Position numbers and translations under genes: made by a program
Part shown: in pieces, positions 1 through 5,949 of the stretch
Layout: every line of letters begins with the position of its first letter
How positions within the stretch are numbered: the first letter of the stretch is position 1
Source: an uncultured Clostridia bacterium
GTDB taxonomy: Bacteria; Bacillota; Clostridia; Christensenellales; UBA1242
Length of the DNA stretch: 8,568 bases
Assembly: GCA_947625955.1 (NCBI GenBank)
Contig: CANQQH010000041.1
Span: forward strand, 1 to 8,568
Direction: 5' to 3'
Notes under the pieces: model-generated
Database searches by the model: none
What the model was told of the DNA's origin: nothing
Seen by the model: the letters and a program-made list of their open reading frames with translations, nothing else

Positions 1-16
1 GCTTCGCTTGCGAAGC
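1..16. repeat. Short inverted repeat (7-bp stem, TT loop)
   Basis: GCTTCGC is followed by TT and then its exact reverse complement GCGAAGC. It sits at the window edge with no T-run directly after it, so on its own it is not a terminator. Its core resembles the stem of the ychF terminator (GCGAAGGC/GCCTTCGC). It could be the end of a larger element cut by the window edge. Confidence 0.45.
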
Positions 17-66
17 GCGCCGAAGATACCGCACCTTGCATCATCTTTTGGGTTAAAAGACAAGTG

Positions 67-108
67 AAAAAATCATCGCACATCAGTAGTGTTGCGGTGA
101 TTTTTTTT
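67..108. terminator. Bidirectional intrinsic terminator
   Basis: The left arm at 67-80 (AAAAAATCATCGCA) pairs with the right arm at 93-106 (TGCGGTGATTTTTT) with one G-T wobble, around a 12-base loop. An eight-base T-run (101-108) ends the plus-strand copy, and the A-run at the left gives a U-run on the minus strand, so it can stop transcription from either side. On the plus strand it would close a gene left of the window. On the minus strand it could close a short transcript starting in the 200-250 region. Confidence 0.7.
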
Positions 109-144
109 CTTGCCTTTTAATCCCAAAATCTAACGCAATCTGCT

Positions 145-208
145 ACCCTGGTCGATAGAATGGGCGACAACAGGGTGAACTTATCAAATGACAACCCCAT
201 TGTTGATA
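145..208. repeat. Two adjacent inverted repeats
   Basis: ACCCTG (145-150) pairs with CAGGGT (171-176), with TCG (152-154) and CGA (165-167) able to extend the pairing inside. Right next to it TATCAA (182-187) pairs with TTGATA (203-208), with ACAA/TTGT nested inside. Neither stem is followed by a T-run on the plus strand, so they are not ordinary terminators. They may be part of a structured RNA or protein-binding DNA; no known family is recognised. Confidence 0.35.
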
Positions 209-241
209 CTTAAAAAAAAAATAAAAAACAGGCAAAAGAAT

Positions 242-275
242 TTGACAAAAAAAAGGGGGGGGGGGGGGGTATATT
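242..275 (+). promoter_or_regulatory. Putative phase-variable promoter with G15 in the spacer
   Basis: A perfect TTGACA (242-247) is followed by seven A, fifteen G and TATATT (270-275), a good -10 hexamer. The spacer is therefore 22 bases as assembled, five more than the optimal 17. Removing five G would restore ideal spacing. Homopolymer runs of this length are prone to slipped-strand mispairing, and poly-G spacers between -35 and -10 are a known phase-variation design (for example porA of Neisseria meningitidis). The only gene downstream in a suitable position is the secreted repeat protein starting at 353, which would get a leader of about 70 bases. The role is inferred; the elements and spacing are seen directly. 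Confidence 0.6.
255..269 (+). repeat. Mononucleotide tract G15
   Basis: Fifteen consecutive G follow directly on an A run (247-254). No other homopolymer of comparable length and GC content occurs in this AT-rich window, so it is compositionally exceptional. Tract length in an assembly is a consensus and may not be exact. Confidence 0.85.
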
Positions 276-352
276 TATTAAGTATAGAAAGTGCTGGGGC
301 TTGCGTTGTTTGAGGCGCCAGCGTTATTATTAAGCAAAATTTTGAGGGATAT

Positions 353-1582
353 ATGAAAAGATATGAAAAGTTATTTTTTATTTCAATTATTGCATTGATT
401 GTCGGGTTTGTGTTTTTCTTTGCGCAAAGTTTCAGCACAACTTCGCAAGCGGCAACCATATATCCCAGAGTTGTTATAGGTGATGGCGCTTCATTTACTC
501 TCAGTGGTGGAACATTGAAAGGGAATGGCAAGGTTGGTAGTGGTGGAGTGGTTTTAGTTGATAAGGGAACATTCACCATGTCGGGAGGCAATATAACAGG
601 TGGCTCAGCGCAATATGGGGGCGGAGTGTATGTTACAGACACTTTCAATTTTAATGGTGGAACAATATCGGACAACGAGGCAATGCGAGGAACGGATTCA
701 AGCAATAGTTATTATGGCGGCGGAATCTATGTTAAAAAGGGGGCAACCTGCACCATGACAAATGGTACAATTTCTTCAAATAGTGCCTATTATGCTGGTG
801 GTGTTTATAATGGGGGAACTTTCATCATGTCGGGCGGAACAATTTCGGGAAACAATTCAGAATATTATGGGTTTTATAATTCTGGAACATTTGAAATGAC
901 GGGCGGAACAATAATGGGTAATAATTCTAATGATGGAACTGGTGGGTTATGCTTATATGCTGGGACTTGCACTATGTCTGGGGGAACAATTAAAGAAAAC
1001 AAATCTGATGATATTCATTATGGTGGATGGAAAAGTATAGATGTTATTGTAACTAGTGCAACAACTTTTAATTATAAGGGCGGTACAATTGAAGGAATTA
1101 TGGTACTAGACGCATATGGCGAGCCTGAGTTACACATGTATAAAAAACCTGAAAAACCTTTTAGAGTTTATTGTAAATACTCAACATTTTCTGGGAATGT
1201 TAGAGAAAACAAAATTGCACAAGTGGAAGGTGGCGGTGTGACCGCCAGCGATTTTGAGATCTTAAATTTGCCCGAGGGTGGTTATGTTGCTCGTATGCGT
1301 GTTACAGATCACCATGTAACAACCGAATACATAACCGTTGTTGACCCATCGGTTTCTTCCTTTGTGCCTGAAAGGGTTGAGGGGGATACTATTTATGTTG
1401 ACTTAACAGACGAAGATAAAAAGATTGAAGAAACAACAAAAGATAAAACAATTGAAAAAGGCGATATTGATAAAACATATCAACAACGTCTAATAAACAC
1501 TATAAAAAAACAAGAAATCATGGTTGACAACAAAAAATGTTTTTTGAAAACCGAAAAAAACAACAAAAGTGAAAATAACTAA
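353..1582 (+). CDS. Secreted GGTI-repeat (beta-solenoid-like) surface protein
   Basis: This is a 409-aa exported protein of unknown specific function. Residues 1-33 form a signal peptide: a basic start, a hydrophobic core at about 7-24, and a likely cut after the SQA at 31-33. From about 50 to 250 the motif (S/N)GG(T/N)(I/L), usually followed by Asn-rich turns, recurs about eight times, at residues 52, 78, 102, 137, 161, 184, 210 and 243. The usual spacing is 23-26 residues with two longer gaps, as expected for stacked rungs of a right-handed beta-helix. The region from 250 to 350 looks like a separate beta-rich module. The tail from 355 is charged and Lys/Glu-rich and ends without an LPXTG motif or a membrane segment, so the mode of surface retention is unclear. 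The start is supported by GAGGG (344-348), at slightly short spacing. A phase-variable promoter appears to lie upstream. Similar repeats are common in adhesin-like proteins of gut Clostridia; adhesion is inference. Confidence 0.85.
   Translation: MKRYEKLFFISIIALIVGFVFFFAQSFSTTSQAATIYPRVVIGDGASFTLSGGTLKGNGKVGSGGVVLVDKGTFTMSGGNITGGSAQYGGGVYVTDTFNFNGGTISDNEAMRGTDSSNSYYGGGIYVKKGATCTMTNGTISSNSAYYAGGVYNGGTFIMSGGTISGNNSEYYGFYNSGTFEMTGGTIMGNNSNDGTGGLCLYAGTCTMSGGTIKENKSDDIHYGGWKSIDVIVTSATTFNYKGGTIEGIMVLDAYGEPELHMYKKPEKPFRVYCKYSTFSGNVRENKIAQVEGGGVTASDFEILNLPEGGYVARMRVTDHHVTTEYITVVDPSVSSFVPERVEGDTIYVDLTDEDKKIEETTKDKTIEKGDIDKTYQQRLINTIKKQEIMVDNKKCFLKTEKNNKSENN
500..1102 (+). repeat. GGTI-rung repeat region within the solenoid gene
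   Basis: The rungs are recognisable at DNA level as near-identical blocks of the type ATGTCGGGCGGAACAAT. Copies near 827, 896 and 976 differ by only a few bases. Such short imperfect direct repeats could allow gain or loss of rungs by recombination or slippage. Confidence 0.6.
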
Positions 1583-1591
1583 TTGTTGTTT
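1558..1591 (+). terminator. Weak AT-rich hairpin at the end of the solenoid gene
   Basis: AAACAACAA (1558-1566) pairs perfectly with TTGTTGTTT (1583-1591), and the stop codon lies in the loop. The stem has only two G-C pairs and the T content afterwards is patchy, so termination would be weak. It is the only candidate between the two convergent genes. Confidence 0.3.
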
Positions 1592-1630
1592 AATTTATTG
1601 CATAGGGTCATCTTTCTTGGCTTCAAAAGT

Positions 1631-1942
1631 TCATAATTTTTTCATGAGGTCGAGGATGATTTTCTTGTTGTCGGGCGATAGGGAGTGGAACATTTCAAGC
1701 AGGTTTTTGTCTTCGCCATTGAAGTCCTTTCCAAGATAGAAAAAATCGCGAATATCAATTCCAACAATTTCGCAAAAATCCAAAAGTGTTTTCACTTTGA
1801 GTTCAACTTGCTTGCTCTCAATGGTTTTCACAAATTGGGCGTTCATTCCTAGTCTCCCACTAAGTTCGCGCATAGACAAGTTTGCCTTGTTTCTAAAATA
1901 ACCAAACCTATTTATTATTTCGTTATAATCGATTTTATTCAT
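1631..1942 (-). CDS. XRE-family helix-turn-helix regulator
   Basis: This is a small 103-aa cytoplasmic DNA-binding protein. A Cro/C1-type helix-turn-helix fills about residues 12-67: the segment around 23-45 (MRELSGRLGMN...FVKTIES) gives the two recognition-type helices, followed by the KTLLDFCEIVGI and DFF signature typical of XRE domains. The last 35 residues form a short helix-rich tail with no sensor domain, so the signal it responds to is unknown. The start ATG (1940-1942) has an AAGAGG ribosome-binding site (1951-1956 on the complementary strand) eight bases upstream. It lies 60 bases downstream of ychF on the same strand, beyond the ychF terminator, and no convincing promoter fits in between, so readthrough may drive it. 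It is convergent with the solenoid gene. Its targets cannot be told from the sequence. Confidence 0.88.
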   Translation of the reverse strand: MNKIDYNEIINRFGYFRNKANLSMRELSGRLGMNAQFVKTIESKQVELKVKTLLDFCEIVGIDIRDFFYLGKDFNGEDKNLLEMFHSLSPDNKKIILDLMKKL

Positions 1943-1974
1943 TCTATCAACCTCTTATTTTTCAAAAGTGGAAA

Positions 1975-2004
1975 AATAATGCGAAGGCAAGCCTTCGCAT
2001 TATT
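1975..2004 (-). terminator. Strong terminator of ychF, overlapping its stop codon
   Basis: AATAATGCGAAGGC (1975-1988) and GCCTTCGCATTATT (1991-2004) are perfect reverse complements separated by AA. On the minus strand the stem runs into a T-rich stretch (ATTATTTTTCC). The stop codon of ychF (2003-2005) lies in the base of the stem, so the last codon and the terminator share sequence. Confidence 0.85.
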
Positions 2005-3100
2005 AGACATTAAAGCGGAAGAGCATGACGTCGCCGTCTTGGACGACATAGTCTTTGCCTTCAACGCGAACTTTGCCTTTTTCTTTGGCGCCAAGGTAGC
2101 CGCCGCACTCAACGAGCGTTTCGTAGGGAACAACCTCGGCTTTGATGAAGCCTTTTTCAAAGTCGGAGTGAATCTTTCCAGCGGCGCCAGGGGCTTTTGT
2201 GCCCTTTGTGATTGTCCAAGCACGCACTTCCTTTTCACCAGCGGTGAGGAAGGAGATTTGCCCAAGAAGTCTATAACCAATTTTTATGATTCTGTCAAGG
2301 CCGCTTTCTTTGAGCCCGAGGTCTTCGAGGAAAAGTTGCCTCTCCTCGTCGTCAAGTTCAGTGAGTTCCTGCTCAACTTTTGCGCTGATAACCAACACTT
2401 CGGCGTTTTCTTTTTGCGCATAGGCTTTCACGTCTTTCACAAACTCAATCTCGTCTTCTGGCTTTCCAAGGTCGCTTTCTGCGATGTTGCAAGCGTAGAT
2501 AACAGGCTTGGTTGTGATGAGGAAGAGCGAATTTACGAACACTTGCTCCTCGGCTGTGAGCGAGGCGAGGCGGGCGGGTTGCCCCTTGTCGAGCAGCTGT
2601 TCAAGTTTTTTGAGCGCAGACACTTCAAGCGCTGCGTCCTTGTCGCCTTGTTTGATGCGTTTCTCGGCTTTTTCAAGGCGAGTCTTCACGCCTTCAAGAT
2701 CGGCAAGTGCGAGTTCAAGATTGATTGTTTCAATGTCGCGAATAGGGTTTATTGAGCCTTCAACGTGCGTGATGTTGGGGTCGATAAAGCACCTCACAAC
2801 ATGCACGATCGCCTCGCACTCACGAATAGAGGCGAGAAACCTGTTTCCAAGCCCTTCGCCCTTCGACGCGCCTTTAACCAGCCCGGCGATGTCAACAAAT
2901 TTGAGTGACGCATAGGTGGTCTTTTTCGCGTTATATAGTTTTGTGAGCACTTCCAACCTCTCGTCTGGCACGGCAACAACGCCAACATTTGGCTCAATTG
3001 TGCAGAAAGGGTAGTTCGCACTCTCGGCGCCCGCCTTTGTTATTGCATTGAATAGTGTACTTTTTCCAACGTTTGGAAGCCCAACAACTCCAAGTTCCAT
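2003..3100 (-). CDS. ychF: Ribosome-binding ATPase YchF (OLA1 family)
   Basis: This 365-aa Obg-related P-loop NTPase has the normal full family length. The P-loop GLPNVGKS is at residues 7-14, a switch region with the NYPFCTIEPNVG signature at about 29-40, and the G3 motif DIAGLVKGASKGEGLGN at 70-86. The base-recognition motif reads NIAES at about 205-209 instead of NKxD, the change that gives the family ATP rather than GTP preference. A coiled-coil-like helical segment follows the G domain at about 125-175, and a TGS domain closes the protein (about 281-363). Family members bind the ribosome and are linked to translation and stress or redox responses. The ATG at 3098-3100 is preceded by AAGGAGA at good spacing. 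A TATAAT sits just upstream and a strong terminator lies at the 3' end, so it is probably monocistronic or leaks into the XRE gene. Confidence 0.97.
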   Translation of the reverse strand: MELGVVGLPNVGKSTLFNAITKAGAESANYPFCTIEPNVGVVAVPDERLEVLTKLYNAKKTTYASLKFVDIAGLVKGASKGEGLGNRFLASIRECEAIVHVVRCFIDPNITHVEGSINPIRDIETINLELALADLEGVKTRLEKAEKRIKQGDKDAALEVSALKKLEQLLDKGQPARLASLTAEEQVFVNSLFLITTKPVIYACNIAESDLGKPEDEIEFVKDVKAYAQKENAEVLVISAKVEQELTELDDEERQLFLEDLGLKESGLDRIIKIGYRLLGQISFLTAGEKEVRAWTITKGTKAPGAAGKIHSDFEKGFIKAEVVPYETLVECGGYLGAKEKGKVRVEGKDYVVQDGDVMLFRFNV

Positions 3101-3123
3101 TTGTTTTCTCCTTAACTTTCCAT

Positions 3124-3129
3124 ATTATA
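3124..3129 (-). promoter_or_regulatory. -10 element of the ychF promoter
   Basis: On the minus strand this reads TATAAT, a perfect -10, placing the start of transcription about 17 bases before the ychF start codon. The expected -35 position reads TTTATT, a poor match, so an activator or the surrounding AT-rich DNA may compensate. Confidence 0.55.
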
Positions 3130-3138
3130 CACTTTCAT

Positions 3139-3167
3139 TTGCAAAAAATAAAGTAAGTTGATATAAA
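3139..3167 (+). promoter_or_regulatory. Promoter of uppP
   Basis: TTGCAA (3139-3144), a 17-base spacer and TATAAA (3162-3167), with TG one base upstream of the -10 (extended -10), form a good vegetative promoter. The leader is about 30 bases. It overlaps the upstream part of the divergent ychF promoter, so the two may compete for polymerase. Confidence 0.65.
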
Positions 3168-3206
3168 AAAACGCGCGCAGACATAAAATTATTTGGGGGG
3201 AAGAAA

Positions 3207-3989
3207 ATGACAATCTTGATTGCGATATTTTTGGGAATTTTGCAGGGGCTGACCGAGTTTTTGCCGGTGTCGTCGAGCGGGCATCTGTTGCTCTTTGAAC
3301 ATATCTTCTCGCTTGAAGGAAGCAACATTTTTTTCAATGTACTTTTGCACTTTGCAACGCTTTTGGCGGTGGTCATTGTGTTCTTCAAAGACGTGATGTA
3401 TCTCATTAGGCATCCGCTGTCGCACGAAACAAGAATGATTGCTCTTACAACGCTGCCAACAATTGTCATTGCGCTTCTTTTCAAGTTCTTTGTTGACGAG
3501 TATAAAATCGTTGCGTTCTTGGGCTTTGGCTTTCTCATCAGCGCAACTCTTATCTTGCTCACTTGCATTTTGAGAAAAAAAGAAAAAAGCGGCGGCGAGG
3601 TTATAAACGCCAAACGCGCGCTGCTCATTGGCTCAGTTCAAGGCCTGGCGGTTTTGCCGGGAATATCGAGGTCGGCAAGCACGATTTGCACGGGACTGCT
3701 TTCGGGGGTGGACAGGGAGACCAGCGCAAAGTTTAGCTTTCTTGTGAGCCTGCCTGTCATTTTTGGCGGCATGGTCTTTGAGATTTTCGACGGAGTGAAA
3801 AACGGCTTTGGCAATGTCAATGCAATCGCCTGCATCCTGGGATTTTTGGCGGCGTTCTTGGTTGCGCTTTTCACCATAAAATTCATGATGAAGATTGTGA
3901 AAGGGGGGAAGTGGCTGCCTTTTGCAATATACCTTTTCTTACTCTCAATCTTTGTTATTTTGAACCAGTTCTGGCTGCATATAATATAA
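3207..3989 (+). CDS. uppP: Undecaprenyl-diphosphate phosphatase UppP (BacA)
   Basis: This 260-aa integral membrane enzyme dephosphorylates undecaprenyl diphosphate, recycling the lipid carrier for peptidoglycan and other wall polymers; members confer bacitracin resistance when overproduced. The first catalytic motif is QGLTEFLPVSSSGH at residues 13-26 (Q13/E17 of the (E/Q)xxxE motif, Ser cluster, H26). The second is PGISRSAST at 151-159, with the essential Arg at 155. At least six hydrophobic segments are visible (about 1-12, 42-60, 78-95, 100-121, 178-192, 205-228, 239-259), consistent with the family. Length is near the usual 265-275. The ribosome-binding site is an unusual G-rich GGGGGGAAG (3195-3203). 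It has its own promoter and a terminator right after its stop, so it is monocistronic. Confidence 0.97.
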   Translation: MTILIAIFLGILQGLTEFLPVSSSGHLLLFEHIFSLEGSNIFFNVLLHFATLLAVVIVFFKDVMYLIRHPLSHETRMIALTTLPTIVIALLFKFFVDEYKIVAFLGFGFLISATLILLTCILRKKEKSGGEVINAKRALLIGSVQGLAVLPGISRSASTICTGLLSGVDRETSAKFSFLVSLPVIFGGMVFEIFDGVKNGFGNVNAIACILGFLAAFLVALFTIKFMMKIVKGGKWLPFAIYLFLLSIFVILNQFWLHII

Positions 3990-3993
3990 AAAA

Positions 3994-4019
3994 TCCGCCA
4001 CCGTGGGCGGACTTTTTTT
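3994..4019. terminator. Bidirectional terminator shared by uppP and the small ORF
   Basis: TCCGCC (3994-3999) pairs with GGCGGA (4006-4011) around a six-base loop, followed by CTTTTTTT. On the left an A-run (3988-3993) gives a U-run for transcripts coming from the right. It begins five bases after the uppP stop and its right flank touches the stop of the convergent small ORF. Confidence 0.88.
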
Positions 4020-4119
4020 ATTTGCTCTTCTTTGCAGACTTCACAGCTTTTGCACTGCAATTCTTTGCATTTTGAGCTTCGCTAGACTTTTCGTTAGCTT
4101 TGCACTTTTCGTTTTTCAT
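4018..4119 (-). CDS. Small Lys/Ala-rich protein (33 aa), unknown function
   Basis: A 33-codon ORF, too short for usual gene finders, has strong expression signals. The ATG (4117-4119) is preceded by AAGGAGA (4125-4131 on the complementary strand) at ideal spacing, and the TAA (4018-4020) abuts an intrinsic terminator. The product starts MKNEKCKANEK and ends AKAVKSAKKSK. It has ten Lys, only three Glu, many Ala/Ser/Asn and two Cys (6 and 21), and no hydrophobic segment or signal peptide, so it should be soluble and strongly basic. The C-terminus resembles histone-H1-like Lys/Ala tails, which hints at nucleic-acid binding, but that is speculation. It lies 58 bases downstream of the ABC-like gene on the same strand and may share its transcript. 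I do not recognise a family. Confidence 0.6.
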   Translation of the reverse strand: MKNEKCKANEKSSEAQNAKNCSAKAVKSAKKSK

Positions 4120-4159
4120 ATTCTTCTCCTTTAAGATTTCTATTTCTAGTATGGGCGAT

Positions 4160-4178
4160 GGGCATAAGATTTATACCC
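4160..4178 (-). repeat. Stem-loop between the ABC-like gene and the small ORF
   Basis: On the minus strand GGGTATAA pairs with TTATGCCC (one T-G wobble) around ATC. No T-run follows, so it is not a standard terminator. It starts at the stop codon of the ABC-like gene and could stabilise an mRNA end or mark a processing point before the small ORF. A TATAAA within it (4170-4175) could also be a weak -10 for the small ORF. Confidence 0.35.
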
Positions 4179-5917
4179 TAGTGCGACAATTTTCCTTCAA
4201 AATATGAACTTGGCGAGGAGTTGAAAGTGTCGCCGTGCTTTGACTTGGAAAACGCGTTCTTTGCCGAGGTTTTGAAAGAGGTGACGTTGCCGTTTTCAAT
4301 GAGAAAGTGTCGGTTGAGAATCTTTTCAAGGAAGTTGCTTGCAGAAAAAATAAGGATGGTGCGTTCCTTTTTCAGTTCGCTCAAAACCTCTTGAATGGTG
4401 TTTTTTTCGTTTTCGCTGAGCCCTATTGGGAACTCATAGATGATGACAATCTCGCTCTCGCTCAAAACCGCACGGGCGAGCCCCAGCAGAAACTTCGCGT
4501 AGTCGCTGAGCGCCGTTGGGTTCTTGCTAAGATTCGTGTTGAACCCCTCGGGCAGGGAAGCAATGAGGTTATACACCTTTGTGCTGCGGCAAGCGTCGAA
4601 GATCTTCTTCTTGGTTTCCTCAACAAGTTTGAGATTTTCAAGGATTGAGTCGTTGAAAAAGTAGGGTTTTGCGGTGGTGTAGGAGAGGTTGTTTTTGTAG
4701 GTTTTGGCGTCGAAGTCGTAGATATTGATTGCGTCGAAAGTGATTGTTCCTTCGCTTGGGCGAACAGCGCGGCGCAGCATTTGAAATATCGCGCGCTTCC
4801 CACAATTTTTCTTGCCTTCAAAAAGCACAATGTCGTGCTTTTCAATATGCGCGCTGAAACGCTTCAAAGTGCCCAGTTCTGCCGAAGAGAACTTCACATT
4901 TGTGAAGGTTATTGAGCCGTCTATTTCCTCGGTCGCGTTCTTGCCAAACTCCATGACCTCGGCGTCGCTCATGGAAAGAATGGTCTTGATTCTCAGCGCT
5001 GCAACGAGCGTGGTGTTGAGGTCCTGCGTGAGGCTGAAAAAGTCAACGAACTTGGTGACGGCGGTGGTGAGATAGGGGGTGATGACTAAAAATAGCGTGG
5101 TGGAGAGCAGGTCGAGCTTCACCTGGCACACCAAAAATATGGTTGCAAGAGTGATAATAAGCGAGTGGAAAAGATAGACGAAGTTGTCGCGAAGAGAGCG
5201 ATAGGTTTTGCGCTTTTTATAGTGCGAAATGAGCGCGTTCACCTTTGAAAAATACTTCGCCTTTTGCTTTTCTTCAAGGTTCAAATCACTTGAAATACTC
5301 CTGCCGTGAACGAGGTCGGCAAAGGTTTCGGTGAGGCTGTCGCGCTCCGCCTGAATGGTCATGTTTTTCTTGCCGATTGCCCTGTTTAGCGCGCTGACCA
5401 TAAAATATACTATGATAGCAATACCAAAGATTAAAAGCCCAACATAGAAAGAGTTGCAAAAGAGCACGATGAGGGTTGTGACCGCCTCAAAAAGGTAGGC
5501 AAGCTTGGTTGAGAAATACTCGGCAAAATCCGACAGGGTGACGATGTTGTTTGAAATGATATTTATCATCTTTTCGGTTGAGGTATATTTGAAATTCGCG
5601 TCTTTTGAAGAGTAGATTTTGTTGAAGATTTTGTCTTGGATGGTCGAATAGACATGGCGAAGCTGAAAAAAGTCGAGTTTATACTCAATTGCGAAGGAAA
5701 TCTTCGAAACAAGTTCAATGAGAAAAACCAATGCGAGCGAGATAATAGCGCCGCGAAAGTCAAGGTTTGTGAGTTTGGTGATGGCCTCGGCGGCGGGAAT
5801 GGTTCTCACAACCGCCAAAACGCTTGGAATGAGCGACGAGATAATCTGCGAAAAAAAGATAACTTTCTTGGGCCTGGCAACACTCAGCCATGTTTTGAAA
5901 GAGGTGATGTTTTTCAT
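4178..5917 (-). CDS. ABC-exporter-like protein with degenerate ATPase domain
   Basis: This 579-aa half-size ABC transporter has an N-terminal transmembrane domain (about 1-310; hydrophobic segments near 19-37, 56-76, 136-156, 157-175, 248-265 and 268-285) and a C-terminal nucleotide-binding domain (about 335-545). The fold is clearly of the exporter type, but the motifs are eroded. Walker A is GKKNCGKR (368-375, Arg in place of Ser/Thr). The A-loop aromatic position reads SS (344-345). The Q-loop Gln position reads Ala (416). The signature is LSDYA (470-474) in place of LSGGQ. Walker B is IVIIYE (490-495, Tyr for Asp, Glu kept). The H-switch region SASN (525-528) has no His. The frame is intact over the whole length, so this is not a decaying pseudogene in the ordinary sense; ATP hydrolysis looks unlikely unless a partner supplies it. 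No partner ABC gene is in view. The start at 5915-5917 is chosen because the open frame upstream runs across the divergent deaminase gene; no Shine-Dalgarno is visible. Substrate unknown. Confidence 0.85.
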   Translation of the reverse strand: MKNITSFKTWLSVARPKKVIFFSQIISSLIPSVLAVVRTIPAAEAITKLTNLDFRGAIISLALVFLIELVSKISFAIEYKLDFFQLRHVYSTIQDKIFNKIYSSKDANFKYTSTEKMINIISNNIVTLSDFAEYFSTKLAYLFEAVTTLIVLFCNSFYVGLLIFGIAIIVYFMVSALNRAIGKKNMTIQAERDSLTETFADLVHGRSISSDLNLEEKQKAKYFSKVNALISHYKKRKTYRSLRDNFVYLFHSLIITLATIFLVCQVKLDLLSTTLFLVITPYLTTAVTKFVDFFSLTQDLNTTLVAALRIKTILSMSDAEVMEFGKNATEEIDGSITFTNVKFSSAELGTLKRFSAHIEKHDIVLFEGKKNCGKRAIFQMLRRAVRPSEGTITFDAINIYDFDAKTYKNNLSYTTAKPYFFNDSILENLKLVEETKKKIFDACRSTKVYNLIASLPEGFNTNLSKNPTALSDYAKFLLGLARAVLSESEIVIIYEFPIGLSENEKNTIQEVLSELKKERTILIFSASNFLEKILNRHFLIENGNVTSFKTSAKNAFSKSKHGDTFNSSPSSYFEGKLSH

Positions 5918-5949
5918 AAAAATAGTATTTGGCTGGGGAGAAGTTTTTA

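Larger units (their letters stand above)
1..352. other. Gene-free left end with structured DNA
   Basis: No coding region is supported here. In order it holds a short hairpin at the left edge, a bidirectional terminator, two adjacent inverted repeats, a poly-A stretch, a promoter-like block with a G15 tract, and the leader of the first gene. A plus-strand frame is open from position 1 to a stop at 118-120, but it reads straight through the terminator hairpin and has no visible start, so I treat it as chance or as a trailing fragment of something upstream. Within the leader, GCTGG (293-297) can pair with CCAGC (318-322), giving a small stem-loop before the first ribosome-binding site. Confidence 0.6.

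Noticed and set aside
1..120. Plus-strand frame open from the left edge to a stop at 118-120
   Set aside because: It has no visible start, and the last third is the terminator hairpin and T-run; the composition does not look like a conserved C-terminus.
184..705. 173-aa minus-strand open frame
   Set aside because: It is Pro/Thr-rich antisense translation of the solenoid gene's 5' half and includes the G tract read as poly-Pro; it has no ribosome-binding site and overlaps a well-supported gene.
1979..2755. 258-aa plus-strand open frame
   Set aside because: It is antisense to ychF, which has full-length family motifs, and it starts inside the ychF terminator.
3125..4060. Minus-strand open frames opposite uppP
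   Set aside because: They are antisense to a gene with both catalytic motifs of UppP; low complexity and no start signals.
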